Shown: piece after piece, positions 45,635 to 54,206 of the stretch | How positions within the stretch are numbered: position 1 is the stretch's first letter | Layout: each line of letters begins with the position of its first letter | Source: Alkalimonas mucilaginosa | Lineage (GTDB): Bacteria; Pseudomonadota; Gammaproteobacteria; Enterobacterales; Alteromonadaceae | Assembly (NCBI RefSeq): GCF_036327005.1 | Contig: NZ_JAUGZK010000014.1 | Location: forward strand, 33,588 to 97,587 | Length of the DNA stretch: 64,000 nucleotides | Direction: 5' to 3' | Program-made: the position numbers and the translations under genes | The notes under the pieces: model-generated | The model's database searches: none | Told to the model about the DNA's origin: nothing | The model's input: the letters and a program-made list of their open reading frames with translations, nothing else

Positions 45635-46282
45635 CTAACACTGGATCCGCCAGGCCTTTTCCAGTAAAAAGCTGGTTGCAAAGGTCCGGCGGGCAAAGCC
45701 CTGACCGGTCAGATTACGAATGGCCAGCAACTCCAGCTGACAGCCGTCAAACAATTGCCGGATCTCAGCAGCAGATACCGTAAAAGGCGGCCCCTGCTTT
45801 TCTGCTGGTGGGTACTCGAGGCTAAGCAGTAAAATGGTGCTGCCTGCAGGGAGCAACTTCCGCAGGTGGCGAACATAGTGCTGCCTCATGGTTTTGGGCA
45901 AGGCAATCAAGGCCGCCCGATCGTAAACGAGGCAAGGGCCTTGCAGTTGCTCAGCCGACAGCTGAAAAAAGTCTCCCTGCAAAATACACACTGTTTCCCC
46001 CCGATGCGCGATAAAGCCATCGACCAGATCGGTGTTCACTGCCAGACGGTTTTCGATAAAAAACTCATGACAAGGCCGCTTAGCCAGCTCGATTCCCAGC
46101 ACAGGCAACTGCTGTTGCAGCCAGTACATATCGATACTCTTACCGCACAGCGGCACCAACACCTGCTGATGCTGAGGCTGGCTCACCCGAGCCCAACAAG
46201 CGGGTAATAAAGGGTGAACGGCATCCAAATGAAAGCCGGGTACCGGCTGTTGCCAGCACTCCAGCCAAAACTCGGTATCCAC
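45635..46282 (-). CDS. tpm: Thiopurine S-methyltransferase
   Basis: A 215-residue SAM-dependent methyltransferase of the TPMT family, which in bacteria also methylates selenium and tellurium compounds. The opening DTEFWLECWQQPVPGFH and the SAM-binding VLVPLCGKSIDMYWL are diagnostic. I set the start at the GTG at 46282: it lies 2 bases after the sohB stop and 9 bases after GGAG; the longer frame to 46321 lies inside sohB and its sequence does not match the family. Co-transcribed with sohB. Confidence 0.92.
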   Translation of the reverse strand: MDTEFWLECWQQPVPGFHLDAVHPLLPACWARVSQPQHQQVLVPLCGKSIDMYWLQQQLPVLGIELAKRPCHEFFIENRLAVNTDLVDGFIAHRGETVCILQGDFFQLSAEQLQGPCLVYDRAALIALPKTMRQHYVRHLRKLLPAGSTILLLSLEYPPAEKQGPPFTVSAAEIRQLFDGCQLELLAIRNLTGQGFARRTFATSFLLEKAWRIQC

Positions 46283-46284
46283 TT

Positions 46285-47277
46285 TCAGTGACTCCAGTGC
46301 CCAAAAGGCAACTTTTGCCACAGATGTTGCAGTGCTGAACTGGCACCGGCCCCAACCCGCTCGGCCAACTTCTTTTTCGGTTGAAATTTCACCTGCAACA
46401 CCCGACGTTGTTGTACCCGCTCCAGTAAAAAATCATCACTGGTTTGCAACTTGTCTACCAGCTTGTATTCCAACGCCTGGCTGGCCAGCCAATATTCGCC
46501 CGTTGCAACCTGTTCCATATCCAATACATCACGGTGGCTAAACACATGATCTTTGAACAGCTGATGGGTTTGCTCCAGCTCTTGTTGAAACTTTTCCCGT
46601 CCCTGTGCGGTATTTTCACCAAAGAGCGTGATCGTTCTTTTGAACTCACCAGCGGTAAATTGCTCAAAGTCGATGTCATTTTTTTTCAATAAACGGTGAA
46701 AATTCGGCAGTTGTGCTAAAACACCAATCGAGCCAATAATAGCAAAAGGAGCTGCAATAATGCGGTTCGCTATGCAGGCCATCATGTAACCGCCACTGGC
46801 GGCCACTTTATCCACCGCTACGGTTAGCTCAATACCCCGCTGGCGCAGGCGATCAAGCTGGGAAGCACCCAGCCCGTAACCGTGCACAACCCCACCACCA
46901 CTTTCCAATCGGACCAGCACATCATCACCATCTTCAGCCGCAGCTAGGACAGCGGTGACTTCTTCTCGCAGTGCATCCACTTCGGACGCTCCCATGCTGC
47001 CATGAAAATCAATCACGAATGTGGTTTGGCGTTGCTCTGGTTCTTTTTTCTTCTGATCTTTGAGCCAGCGTTTAAAAGCTTTTTTTTCCATCAATTCAGC
47101 TTTTAAATCCGTTTGCAACTGCACAAAATCATCGGACAGATCAGTAAACTGAAACTCACCTTTTTTTGGCTTATTACGCATAGCAGCGCCGGCTATCAGA
47201 CCAATCACTATCCCCGTTGCAATGACAATGGTGGCTGCTTTTGCCAGAAAAAGGCCATACTCGTACAGAAAATCCAC
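46285..47277 (-). CDS. sohB: SohB-type inner membrane protease (S49 family)
   Basis: A 330-residue signal-peptide-peptidase-like serine protease. A membrane anchor spans residues about 10-30. The catalytic pair is visible as Ser in VAASGGYMMAC and Lys in TAGEFKRTITLFGEN. Start is GTG with a perfect AAGGAG site 8 bases away. It faces the periplasm and degrades envelope peptides. In Shewanella-like genomes sohB lies near yciK, as it does here with one gene between. Confidence 0.93.
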   Translation of the reverse strand: MDFLYEYGLFLAKAATIVIATGIVIGLIAGAAMRNKPKKGEFQFTDLSDDFVQLQTDLKAELMEKKAFKRWLKDQKKKEPEQRQTTFVIDFHGSMGASEVDALREEVTAVLAAAEDGDDVLVRLESGGGVVHGYGLGASQLDRLRQRGIELTVAVDKVAASGGYMMACIANRIIAAPFAIIGSIGVLAQLPNFHRLLKKNDIDFEQFTAGEFKRTITLFGENTAQGREKFQQELEQTHQLFKDHVFSHRDVLDMEQVATGEYWLASQALEYKLVDKLQTSDDFLLERVQQRRVLQVKFQPKKKLAERVGAGASSALQHLWQKLPFGHWSH

Positions 47278-47317
47278 AATGTTTCTCCTTTACAGTTTCA
47301 GAGCATTGTACATAAAA

Positions 47318-47343
47318 ATAAAGCCCGGCGAACCGGGCTTTAT
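47318..47343 (-). terminator. Terminator of the lipase lipoprotein gene
   Basis: Arms ATAAAGCCCGG and CCGGGCTTTAT pair perfectly around a CGAA loop, followed on the minus strand by TTTTATG. It lies 21 bases past the lipase stop and before sohB. Confidence 0.85.
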
Positions 47344-47363
47344 CAAAGCGGAGGGTGAAAAAG

Positions 47364-49757
47364 TTATTCTCTTAGTACCGAAGAATCTGTCACCACCACG
47401 TTAGCGCCACCAGTTGCAAAGAAAGTTGCCATCTGCCGCTGCATTTCTTGCATCGCAGCAGGGCTGGCAGCGGGGCTTAAAATAGAGCCATGATCACCGG
47501 CGTTGAAGCGACTGATGGTAACACCATCAACCGGCACCGGTCCTGCCACTGGAGCCACAGCTTCAGCCTGGAGCAAGCGAGCAAGTGGCTCGGTGCCAGC
47601 TAATGGCATAGCCCCGGCTTGTAGAGCCGCTGCAGGTGAGAAGAAACCATTTGGAATCACCTGATCGGGTAAATTCCCGTCACCGCCGGCTACCATCATG
47701 ATATGCACCGGTGTCTCCGTTGCCAGCAATTGCTGTACATAATTGTTTGGGTCACCGGCCTCGGTAATGGTTTGAGCCGCAAAAGCAAAGCGAGTCAAAT
47801 TGCCACTGATTTGGGCCAGTACGGCACTATCGCCTTCCACCATAAAATCATTCACATGCTGAGACACACAACCAATGAAGGCTGCTTGTGACACTGTATC
47901 GGATTGCGGCTGACAACCTCTGCCTATCGCAAAAGCAGCCAAGGCATTAGAGCCTGCATCACCGGCCGCCAAAATCACACTGGCCTTGATCAGTGGGCTA
48001 AACTGAGGAGAGTCCAATAAGAAGTTAGCCAAAGCACCGCCAGGCATGGCCAGTACCACACTTTGTATTTCAAACATAGGATCCAGTGGCGCCAGTTGTT
48101 CATTACTGAATGGCGTATTGGCCAGAGCAGCCATGGATGAGCCTGTGATAGCACCCAGCGAGTGACCTAGCAGATGCACCCTGCTGGTATCCAGGTCCGC
48201 GCCCTGAGTGTAGTTTAGCGCCAAACGCAAACCGAGCATATCGGCAATACTTTGTCTCAGGTTATCCCGGGTTACCGGTAAATTGCCAAGGTTCATATAC
48301 GCAGTAGCATTCCCACCGGCTGGAAAATCTGCACCACAGCTACTGCCGGAAGCATTGATCGGGCCAAAACCGCGACTGCCATGCAGTGGGTGGTCAATAG
48401 CAACGGTGGCAAAACCAGCCTGAGTTAAGGCACTGGTAACTGCCAGCATATTTTCTTTACAGGAGGTAATGCCATGTTGCAGCATCACCACAGGCCAACC
48501 ATTGGCAGGCTTATCAAACGCATTTTCATCCGGCAGGGTCATTTGTACTTCCAGGGTCGCCTGCATGCGTGGTAAAGGGATGGTGTTAAACTTGGTTAAA
48601 TGACGACGCGGATCCACGTCAAAGTCACGAAGCGCTCCATTGGAAGCTAGATTGCAAAAACCATCGTTTAGCAATTGATCCTGATCGGTGATACCTGCTT
48701 CAAGCGCAGTAATTTGCTCCTGGCTTAAGGCCGCAATGATAGCGCCGCTGTCACAGCGAGCTTTCCAAAACTCGTTCAACGGACCTTGCGGATTCTCCGC
48801 TGTTGGCACGCCCGAATAATAAGGCAGCGTCACAGTACCCTGAAATAGCCTGACCAGGCCAAAACCAAGCTCAGCAGGGAATAACGGACTAACCTGAGAC
48901 ACCCGAAACCCGGTATCCTGCACCTGCAGCGAAGGCGCAGCACCCTGCTGAATAGCGCCAGCCCACAGTTGCTTGGTCGTTGCCAATACATCAGCCGTCG
49001 ACTGAGTGGTAATTGCTGCCGTGTAAATAATACTGGAGCGCGTTAAATCAGTGGATGACACCACCGCTTCAAAGCTGTTGATCGCCCCCTGCAGTTGACG
49101 CTGCTGAGCCGAGCCTAGTGGCAGAGTCGCTAAATCCTGCTGCAACAGCTCGTACGTAGTCGATGGCTTGATGGAGCGACCAGCAGAGTCACGTAACTTA
49201 TCAGTGAGCGCCACAATGTAGGTAGTGTTCGCTTTTAAAGGACGGAATGGGATCACTGCGACATTATTACCAGCAGCGGCAGTAAAAAAGTCCTGACCAA
49301 ACACCAACTCGCCAACCAACTGACAGGCCACACCTTGCGGCAACTCGCGGCAGGCGTCAATGCTGGCTGTTGGACCGCCCATGACCACTTCAAAAATACG
49401 CACAGCCTGAGGCTCACTGGCAGACTGAGCATCGAGTGTCACATCCGGGGCAAAGCTCAGCTCAATACTAAAAGGATTTTGGGTTGACCAGCCATCCAGT
49501 ATACCCAAAGCTGTTTGCGGATTGCTGTAATCCTGGCTGGCACTATCGAGTGTGAGTGTACCATCGGTCGTACCCAGAAACAGCAAATCGTTGGGTACTG
49601 ATACAGCACCGGCACCCGGGTTAAACACCACGCGAGAAACTGGTGTTAATACCTCCCCCTGTTGTTCGGTGTCTTTTTTAATATCATCCAGCGAGTCGCC
49701 ACAGCCTGCAAGGCCTAACGCCGAAGCCACCGCCAGACTCAGTAAAAGCTTTTTCAT
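47364..49757 (-). CDS. VolA/Pla-1-type phospholipase or lipase lipoprotein
   Basis: A 797-residue lipoprotein. Lipobox LGLAGC (Cys 19) is followed by a beta-rich N-terminal half with Ig-like features (RVVFNPGAGAVSVPNDLLFL, FRPLKANTTYIVALTDKLRD) and a C-terminal alpha/beta-hydrolase domain with nucleophile elbow LGHSLGAITG (Ser near 530), oxyanion region MLQHGITS, and catalytic His in NAGDHGSIL near the C-terminus. This is the Pla-1/cef/VolA lipase family, known in Vibrio and Aeromonas as surface-exposed lysophospholipase or lipase. Single gene with its own terminator. Confidence 0.9.
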   Translation of the reverse strand: MKKLLLSLAVASALGLAGCGDSLDDIKKDTEQQGEVLTPVSRVVFNPGAGAVSVPNDLLFLGTTDGTLTLDSASQDYSNPQTALGILDGWSTQNPFSIELSFAPDVTLDAQSASEPQAVRIFEVVMGGPTASIDACRELPQGVACQLVGELVFGQDFFTAAAGNNVAVIPFRPLKANTTYIVALTDKLRDSAGRSIKPSTTYELLQQDLATLPLGSAQQRQLQGAINSFEAVVSSTDLTRSSIIYTAAITTQSTADVLATTKQLWAGAIQQGAAPSLQVQDTGFRVSQVSPLFPAELGFGLVRLFQGTVTLPYYSGVPTAENPQGPLNEFWKARCDSGAIIAALSQEQITALEAGITDQDQLLNDGFCNLASNGALRDFDVDPRRHLTKFNTIPLPRMQATLEVQMTLPDENAFDKPANGWPVVMLQHGITSCKENMLAVTSALTQAGFATVAIDHPLHGSRGFGPINASGSSCGADFPAGGNATAYMNLGNLPVTRDNLRQSIADMLGLRLALNYTQGADLDTSRVHLLGHSLGAITGSSMAALANTPFSNEQLAPLDPMFEIQSVVLAMPGGALANFLLDSPQFSPLIKASVILAAGDAGSNALAAFAIGRGCQPQSDTVSQAAFIGCVSQHVNDFMVEGDSAVLAQISGNLTRFAFAAQTITEAGDPNNYVQQLLATETPVHIMMVAGGDGNLPDQVIPNGFFSPAAALQAGAMPLAGTEPLARLLQAEAVAPVAGPVPVDGVTISRFNAGDHGSILSPAASPAAMQEMQRQMATFFATGGANVVVTDSSVLRE

Positions 49758-49970
49758 AGATTCTCCCCTGTCGTCACTTTTTATTTTTGCAACAGTGTGT
49801 GTTGACTAATATTTTTGGGTTTGGGCTGTTACCCTCAACAGCTTAGACCAGTTAAACTTAACCCAATCAAACCAAAATCGCTAGTTGAAAACAGCGCATC
49901 TGTCGTAAAAGATGAAAAAAAACTGCAAAAAGCGTATGCTGCTGCAATTTAGAAAGAGGAACATGATTGG

Positions 49971-50717
49971 ATGAAAAGTTACCATGCGCCAGCTGGTCTA
50001 CTGGCTGATAAAGTCATTCTGGTTACAGGTGCCGGTGATGGCATTGGTAAAGAAGCAGCGCTCACTTTTGCCCGTTACGGTGCAACTGTTATTTTATTAG
50101 GTAAAACCACAGCCAAGTTGACCGCTGTGTACGATGAAATATGTGCGCACCAGTGGCCAGAGCCGGCTATTGTGCCCCTTGACCTGAAAGGCGCCACACA
50201 AAAACATTACCAGGATCTGGCCGCGACAATTGAAGCCGAGTTCGGTAAGCTGGATGCTGTGCTGCACAACGCCGGCATTTTGGGTGGTTTAGCACCCTTT
50301 GAGCATATAAAAGCTGATATCTGGCAGGATGTGCTGCAGGTAAACCTGACAGGCCCTATGCTGATGACTCAGGCTTTGATGCCGGTATTACGCAAAGCCG
50401 ATCACGCCTCCATCATCTTTACTTCTTCTGGTGTTGGTCGTCAGGGGCGGGCTTACTGGGGAAGTTATGCCGTGTCTAAATTTGCCACCGAGGGACTGAT
50501 GCAAACGCTGGCCGATGAGTACGAAGGCAGCTCTGTCCGCGTAAACTGCATTAACCCAGGCGCTACCCGTACTACCATGCGGGCCCGCGCTTACCCGGCT
50601 GAGAATGCGCAGCAGTTGAAAACACCGGCGGATTTAATGTGGCTGTATTTGTATCTGGCCGGCGATGATAGCATTCAGGTAAATGGCCAATCACTGGACG
50701 CGCAACCCAAGCCATAA
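49971..50717 (+). CDS. yciK: YciK-family short-chain dehydrogenase
   Basis: A 248-residue SDR with the NAD(P)-binding TGAGDGIGKEAAL, the NAG motif (VLHNAGILGG), Ser in IFTSSGVGRQGRA and the YxxxK pair in WGSYAVSKFATEG. The YciK-specific NCINPGATRTTMRARAYP is present. A cytoplasmic oxidoreductase; the substrate is not established. An AGAGGA site precedes the ATG. It ends with a strong shared terminator. Confidence 0.94.
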   Translation: MKSYHAPAGLLADKVILVTGAGDGIGKEAALTFARYGATVILLGKTTAKLTAVYDEICAHQWPEPAIVPLDLKGATQKHYQDLAATIEAEFGKLDAVLHNAGILGGLAPFEHIKADIWQDVLQVNLTGPMLMTQALMPVLRKADHASIIFTSSGVGRQGRAYWGSYAVSKFATEGLMQTLADEYEGSSVRVNCINPGATRTTMRARAYPAENAQQLKTPADLMWLYLYLAGDDSIQVNGQSLDAQPKP

Positions 50718-50718
50718 A

Positions 50719-50752
50719 AAAACCCCGGCTGAGCAATCTCAGCCGGGGTTTT
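50719..50752. terminator. Bidirectional terminator between yciK and the H-NS-like gene
   Basis: A perfect 15-bp stem (AAAACCCCGGCTGAG, loop CAAT, CTCAGCCGGGGTTTT) with four T on the plus strand and a seven-T run on the minus strand. It lies between converging stops. Confidence 0.9.
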
Positions 50753-50769
50753 CATCCAACAAAATAGTT

Positions 50770-51294
50770 TTATTTAGGACTTAACATTTCAGCACCATTG
50801 GCTTCAGCCCACTGGTTCCAGACCCCTACTTTGGCATTGAAGTTTTCAATCGCTTGCTGTTCAGCCTCGGCCAGCAGTGCATCTACATCTTTTTGATGCT
50901 TTTGACTGACATCCGCATAAGACAAAATACTAATACCACGATCACGTAATCCCTGCTTCATGGTATGAGTTTTTAATAATTGCAGTTTGCCTTCATCAAC
51001 ATAAAAGTATTGTTTTTCTTTATTAAGCGACTTTAGTTTTGGTTTAACCGGACGCTTACTGGTGACTGCCTGTGGTTCATCGACAGAAACCACTTCATGC
51101 TGCACAGAAATGCCCAGTTGCTGGAAAGTAAAGCCCTTTTGCTTGACGAAATCTTTCAGCTCTTCCAGAGCTTCAGTCTCCCGCTTCCGATTTTCCAGCA
51201 CGTCGTTTAATTGACGGATCACATCTTGCAATTTCACAACCGATAATTCTTCAGCCGCTTTTTTTAACTCTTTTTTATTTAGCAATAAAGACAT
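50770..51294 (-). CDS. H-NS-type nucleoid protein with atypical C-terminal half
   Basis: A 174-residue basic protein. Residues about 8-68 form the oligomerising helices of the H-NS family (VVKLQDVIRQLNDVLENRKR, LEELKDFVKQKGFTFQQLGI). A basic linker follows (SKRPVKPKLKSLNKEKQ). The canonical DNA-binding signature (TWSGRGRRPKW-like) is missing; instead there is an unfamiliar helical domain of about 75 residues beginning YFYVDEGKLQLLKTHTMKQG. I assign the N-terminus to H-NS-like by pattern; the C-terminal part is unrecognised. Confidence 0.6.
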   Translation of the reverse strand: MSLLLNKKELKKAAEELSVVKLQDVIRQLNDVLENRKRETEALEELKDFVKQKGFTFQQLGISVQHEVVSVDEPQAVTSKRPVKPKLKSLNKEKQYFYVDEGKLQLLKTHTMKQGLRDRGISILSYADVSQKHQKDVDALLAEAEQQAIENFNAKVGVWNQWAEANGAEMLSPK

Positions 51295-51371
51295 TGTGTA
51301 ACCTCGATACTATATCATGAATGAAATTGTATGGATCCTAACATAGTCTGAGTTTAGGTTTCTAGCCATTG

Positions 51372-52208
51372 TTAAAGCAATACTGTTTTATTACCATGAA
51401 CAAAAACCCGGTCTTCTTGCAATAACTGCAAAGCTTTCGATAAAGCAGATTTTTCAACATCGCGCCCCGCCTTGGCCATATCCTGAGCCGCGTAATTATG
51501 GTCGACCCGGGTAACCATTTGCTCAATAATAGGTCCTTCATCCAGCGCATCATTTACAAAGTGTGCTGTGGCACCGATAATTTTTACACCTCGCTCAAAT
51601 GCCTGCAGGTATGGTTTTGCACCAACGAATGCTGGCAAAAAACTATGGTGAATATTAATAATACGCTGTGGAAAACGACGCACAAAGGCTGGTGTTAAAA
51701 TCCGCATAAACTTGGCAAGCACCAGATAATCCGGAGCATAACGGTCAATCACCTGCAGCAGTGCCTGCTCATGTGCTTCGCGGCTAAGCTGCTGATGGCA
51801 CACATGATGAAAAGGAATATGAAAACGCTCTGCCAAACTGGCAAGGTCGGCATAATTGCCAACCACAGCCACTATATCCAGCTGCAAACTGCCATCGAAC
51901 ACTTTCATCAGAATGTCTCCCAGGCAATGCGACTCTTTAGTTACCAGCACCAGCACCCGTTTACGCTTACTGGCAGACTCTAAACTGCGCTCGCTACCAA
52001 CCGGCAGTACGGCATCCAGCTCAGCCAGCAAGCGACTATCATCAAACTCACCTTCCAGTTCTGTACGCATATAAAATTGCCCTGAAATCGGGTCGACGTA
52101 CTCGGTATTACGAATAATATTGAGCTGATGTTGAAAACAAATACCGGTGATTTTGGCTATCAATCCCTGAGAATCCGGACACTCCGTACGTAATATTTTG
52201 CGCTCCAT
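51372..52208 (-). CDS. purU: Formyltetrahydrofolate deformylase
   Basis: A 278-residue enzyme that hydrolyses 10-formyl-THF to THF and formate, feeding formate to PurT and balancing one-carbon pools. The N-terminal ACT domain (residues 1-80, TECPDSQGLIAKITGI) precedes the formyltransferase domain with active-site Asn-His in NIHHSFLPAF and Asp in VTRVDHNYAAQDM. Full length. It is divergent from trmO across 186 bases that contain a GAACA/TGTTC palindrome. Confidence 0.95.
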   Translation of the reverse strand: MERKILRTECPDSQGLIAKITGICFQHQLNIIRNTEYVDPISGQFYMRTELEGEFDDSRLLAELDAVLPVGSERSLESASKRKRVLVLVTKESHCLGDILMKVFDGSLQLDIVAVVGNYADLASLAERFHIPFHHVCHQQLSREAHEQALLQVIDRYAPDYLVLAKFMRILTPAFVRRFPQRIINIHHSFLPAFVGAKPYLQAFERGVKIIGATAHFVNDALDEGPIIEQMVTRVDHNYAAQDMAKAGRDVEKSALSKALQLLQEDRVFVHGNKTVLL

Positions 52209-52227
52209 CCTGCAATCACTCCCTTAC

Positions 52228-52240
52228 GAACACTATGTTC
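52228..52240. promoter_or_regulatory. Small perfect palindrome upstream of purU
   Basis: GAACA-CTA-TGTTC lies 20 bases before the purU ATG. It is a possible operator; it does not match the PurR consensus. Short enough to occur by chance. Confidence 0.25.
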
Positions 52241-52394
52241 CCTATACTACTTTGCGAACATCTGGAAATAAAGACATTTAGATTGCCATAAAACCGTTCA
52301 TTAAAACCGCAACTACTCTGCCACAGCTTGGTGTTTCCTGGCTTCAGCTGTCATACTAAGGCATTGTTAAGCAACTAAAACTGCAGCAGGCCCC

Positions 52395-53117
52395 ATGCAG
52401 CAACAATACGCATTTGATGTGATTGGAATCATCCGTTCACCTTACAAACAAAAGTTTGCCATCCCACGACAGCCAGGCCTGGTTCCGGAGGCCAAAGCGC
52501 AACTCATTTTTAATCACGCTTTTAATGCCGAACCTTTTGTGCGTGGTATTGAAGAGTTTAGTCACCTCTGGCTGCTCTTTGTGTTTCATGAAACTGCCGA
52601 TAAAGGCTGGTCCCCCATGGTCCGGCCTCCGCGCCTTGGTGGGAATACCCGCAAAGGCGTCTTTGCAACCCGAGCAACATTCAGGCCTAATCCAATTGGC
52701 CTTTCTGTCGTACAATTAGAAGCTGTGCGCTGTGTGAATAAACAATGGCAACTGGATTTGGCTGGCATTGACTTGCTGGATGGCACGCCCATCCTGGATA
52801 TTAAGCCCTATTTGCCCTACTCAGATGCCATCCCGGAAGCCAGCGCCAGCTTTGCCGACAACGCCCCTGAAACCGCGATGACGGTCAGCTTCTCTGCTGA
52901 AGCAGAGCAGTTTTGCATTCACCAGAGCCGTTGGCCTGAACTTAAAACCCTGATTGAAAAAGTACTCAAACAGGATCCGAGGCCACCTTACAAGAAGAAA
53001 CATGCTGGTGAACAGAGCTATGGTATGACACTCTATAACTTAAATATTCAATGGAAAGTGACAGGAGAACATCATTATGTCTATGCGATCACTCCCCTTG
53101 CTGAGCTTGCTGGTTAG
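52395..53117 (+). CDS. trmO: tRNA (t6A37) methyltransferase TrmO
   Basis: A 240-residue SAM-dependent enzyme that methylates t6A37 of threonine tRNAs. The beta-barrel opens with DVIGIIRSPYKQKFAIPRQPG; the conserved core FATRATFRPNPIGLSVVQL and the DGTPILDIKPYLPY segment are diagnostic. The C-terminal DPRPPYKK motif is present. The last 41 bases overlap the next gene in another frame. Confidence 0.95.
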   Translation: MQQQYAFDVIGIIRSPYKQKFAIPRQPGLVPEAKAQLIFNHAFNAEPFVRGIEEFSHLWLLFVFHETADKGWSPMVRPPRLGGNTRKGVFATRATFRPNPIGLSVVQLEAVRCVNKQWQLDLAGIDLLDGTPILDIKPYLPYSDAIPEASASFADNAPETAMTVSFSAEAEQFCIHQSRWPELKTLIEKVLKQDPRPPYKKKHAGEQSYGMTLYNLNIQWKVTGEHHYVYAITPLAELAG

Positions 53118-54129
53118 TGGCAGCGTATTGGCATTGCCACCGTTACCAGAGCCAGTCAGCAACAATGCCGTGGCCAGCACTACCGTGCGCGGCAAAACCT
53201 ATGTGATCAGCATGATGGGCATAGGCCCGGAGAAGAACAGCCAAAGCTTGCACAACAAAGTCTGGGTGCATACCGTAGGTGAATTCGGCTGGAGCAGTAT
53301 GCCGGAAGTCCCCAGTCAGACACGCTTGCCTGGCCGGGTTGCCGCCAGTGCTGTGGCACTGAACAATAACTTTTTTGTTTTTGGCGGTTACAGCATTGAC
53401 CGCCAGGGTAATCGCAATACCTCAGATGAAATTTACCGCTTTAATCCGGTAACCCAACGTTATAACAGAGTCAACCCGATCCCTGTCCCGGTGGATGATA
53501 CTCTGGCTCTGACCTATCAGGATCGCTACGTGTACCTGGTGGGTGGCTGGAGCAATGATGGTGCGGTCAACCTGGTGCAAGTGTTTGACAACTTCACTCA
53601 ACAGTGGAGCCAGGCAACCCCGATGCCAGGCAAGGCCAGCTATGGTTTGGCCGGCGCTATCGTCAGTGACCATATTGTGTTTTGTGATGGGGTCAGCCTG
53701 AGCTACCAAAGTGGTCAGCGTGTTAAGTCGACCGAACCGGCTTGTTACCAAGGGAAAATCAACCCGCGCAATGCCTTGCGCATTGAGTGGCAGCCTATTC
53801 CACATCCAACAGGACAACCCCGCTTTCGTATGGCCGCTATCGACAGTACTGTTGATGATGAAGCTGTTGCTGTCTTTATTGGCGGCAGTAGCCACTTTTA
53901 CCATATCGATGGCGTCAGTGAGCAAGGCGACAAAGCCGAGCCGGAAGCCAATGTCTGGCTGTATTCCCCCGCGCAGCAACAATGGTTGGCCGCCAAGCCC
54001 ACCACAGCCGTTATGGACTTACAGGGCTTGGTCAAGGTGAATGATGCTATCTATTCGATTGGTGGCATGCTGGCAGGCCAGCAGGTCACACCTCAGGTAC
54101 TGCAGCACTCAATTGAAAGGGTAAAATAG
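53077..54129 (+). CDS. Exported kelch-repeat beta-propeller protein
   Basis: A 350-residue secreted protein: signal peptide residues 1-19 (LPLLSLLVSGSVLALP), then about six kelch repeats (FFVFGGYSIDRQGNRN, YVYLVGGWSNDGAV, AVFIGGSSHF, IYSIGGMLAG). It resembles the NanM class of periplasmic sugar mutarotases, but the catalytic residues cannot be matched by eye. The ATG follows ACAGGAGAA and lies inside trmO, giving a 41-base overlap; the two are translationally linked. Confidence 0.8.
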   Translation: MSMRSLPLLSLLVSGSVLALPPLPEPVSNNAVASTTVRGKTYVISMMGIGPEKNSQSLHNKVWVHTVGEFGWSSMPEVPSQTRLPGRVAASAVALNNNFFVFGGYSIDRQGNRNTSDEIYRFNPVTQRYNRVNPIPVPVDDTLALTYQDRYVYLVGGWSNDGAVNLVQVFDNFTQQWSQATPMPGKASYGLAGAIVSDHIVFCDGVSLSYQSGQRVKSTEPACYQGKINPRNALRIEWQPIPHPTGQPRFRMAAIDSTVDDEAVAVFIGGSSHFYHIDGVSEQGDKAEPEANVWLYSPAQQQWLAAKPTTAVMDLQGLVKVNDAIYSIGGMLAGQQVTPQVLQHSIERVK

Positions 54130-54138
54130 CGCATGATT

Positions 54139-54162
54139 GGGCATGGCGTTGCTGCCATGCCC
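54139..54162 (+). terminator. Hairpin after the kelch gene
   Basis: Perfect 9-bp arms GGGCATGGC and GCCATGCCC around GTTGCT, ten bases after the stop. The downstream T-run is weak (TTGCT). Confidence 0.65.
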
Positions 54163-54163
54163 T

Positions 54164-54172
54164 TGCTAGAAT
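54164..54172 (+). promoter_or_regulatory. Extended -10 promoter element of proS
   Basis: TGcTAGAAT lies 34 bases before the proS ATG, right after the kelch terminator. The upstream -35 region would fall in the hairpin, as expected of an extended -10 promoter. Confidence 0.5.
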
Positions 54173-54206
54173 ACGGCAATTTTGTGAACTGCAGACAGGG
54201 TCGACA

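Noticed and set aside
52228..52240. GAACA-CTA-TGTTC as a PurR operator for purU
   Set aside because: It does not match the PurR palindrome, so I list it only as an unassigned palindrome.
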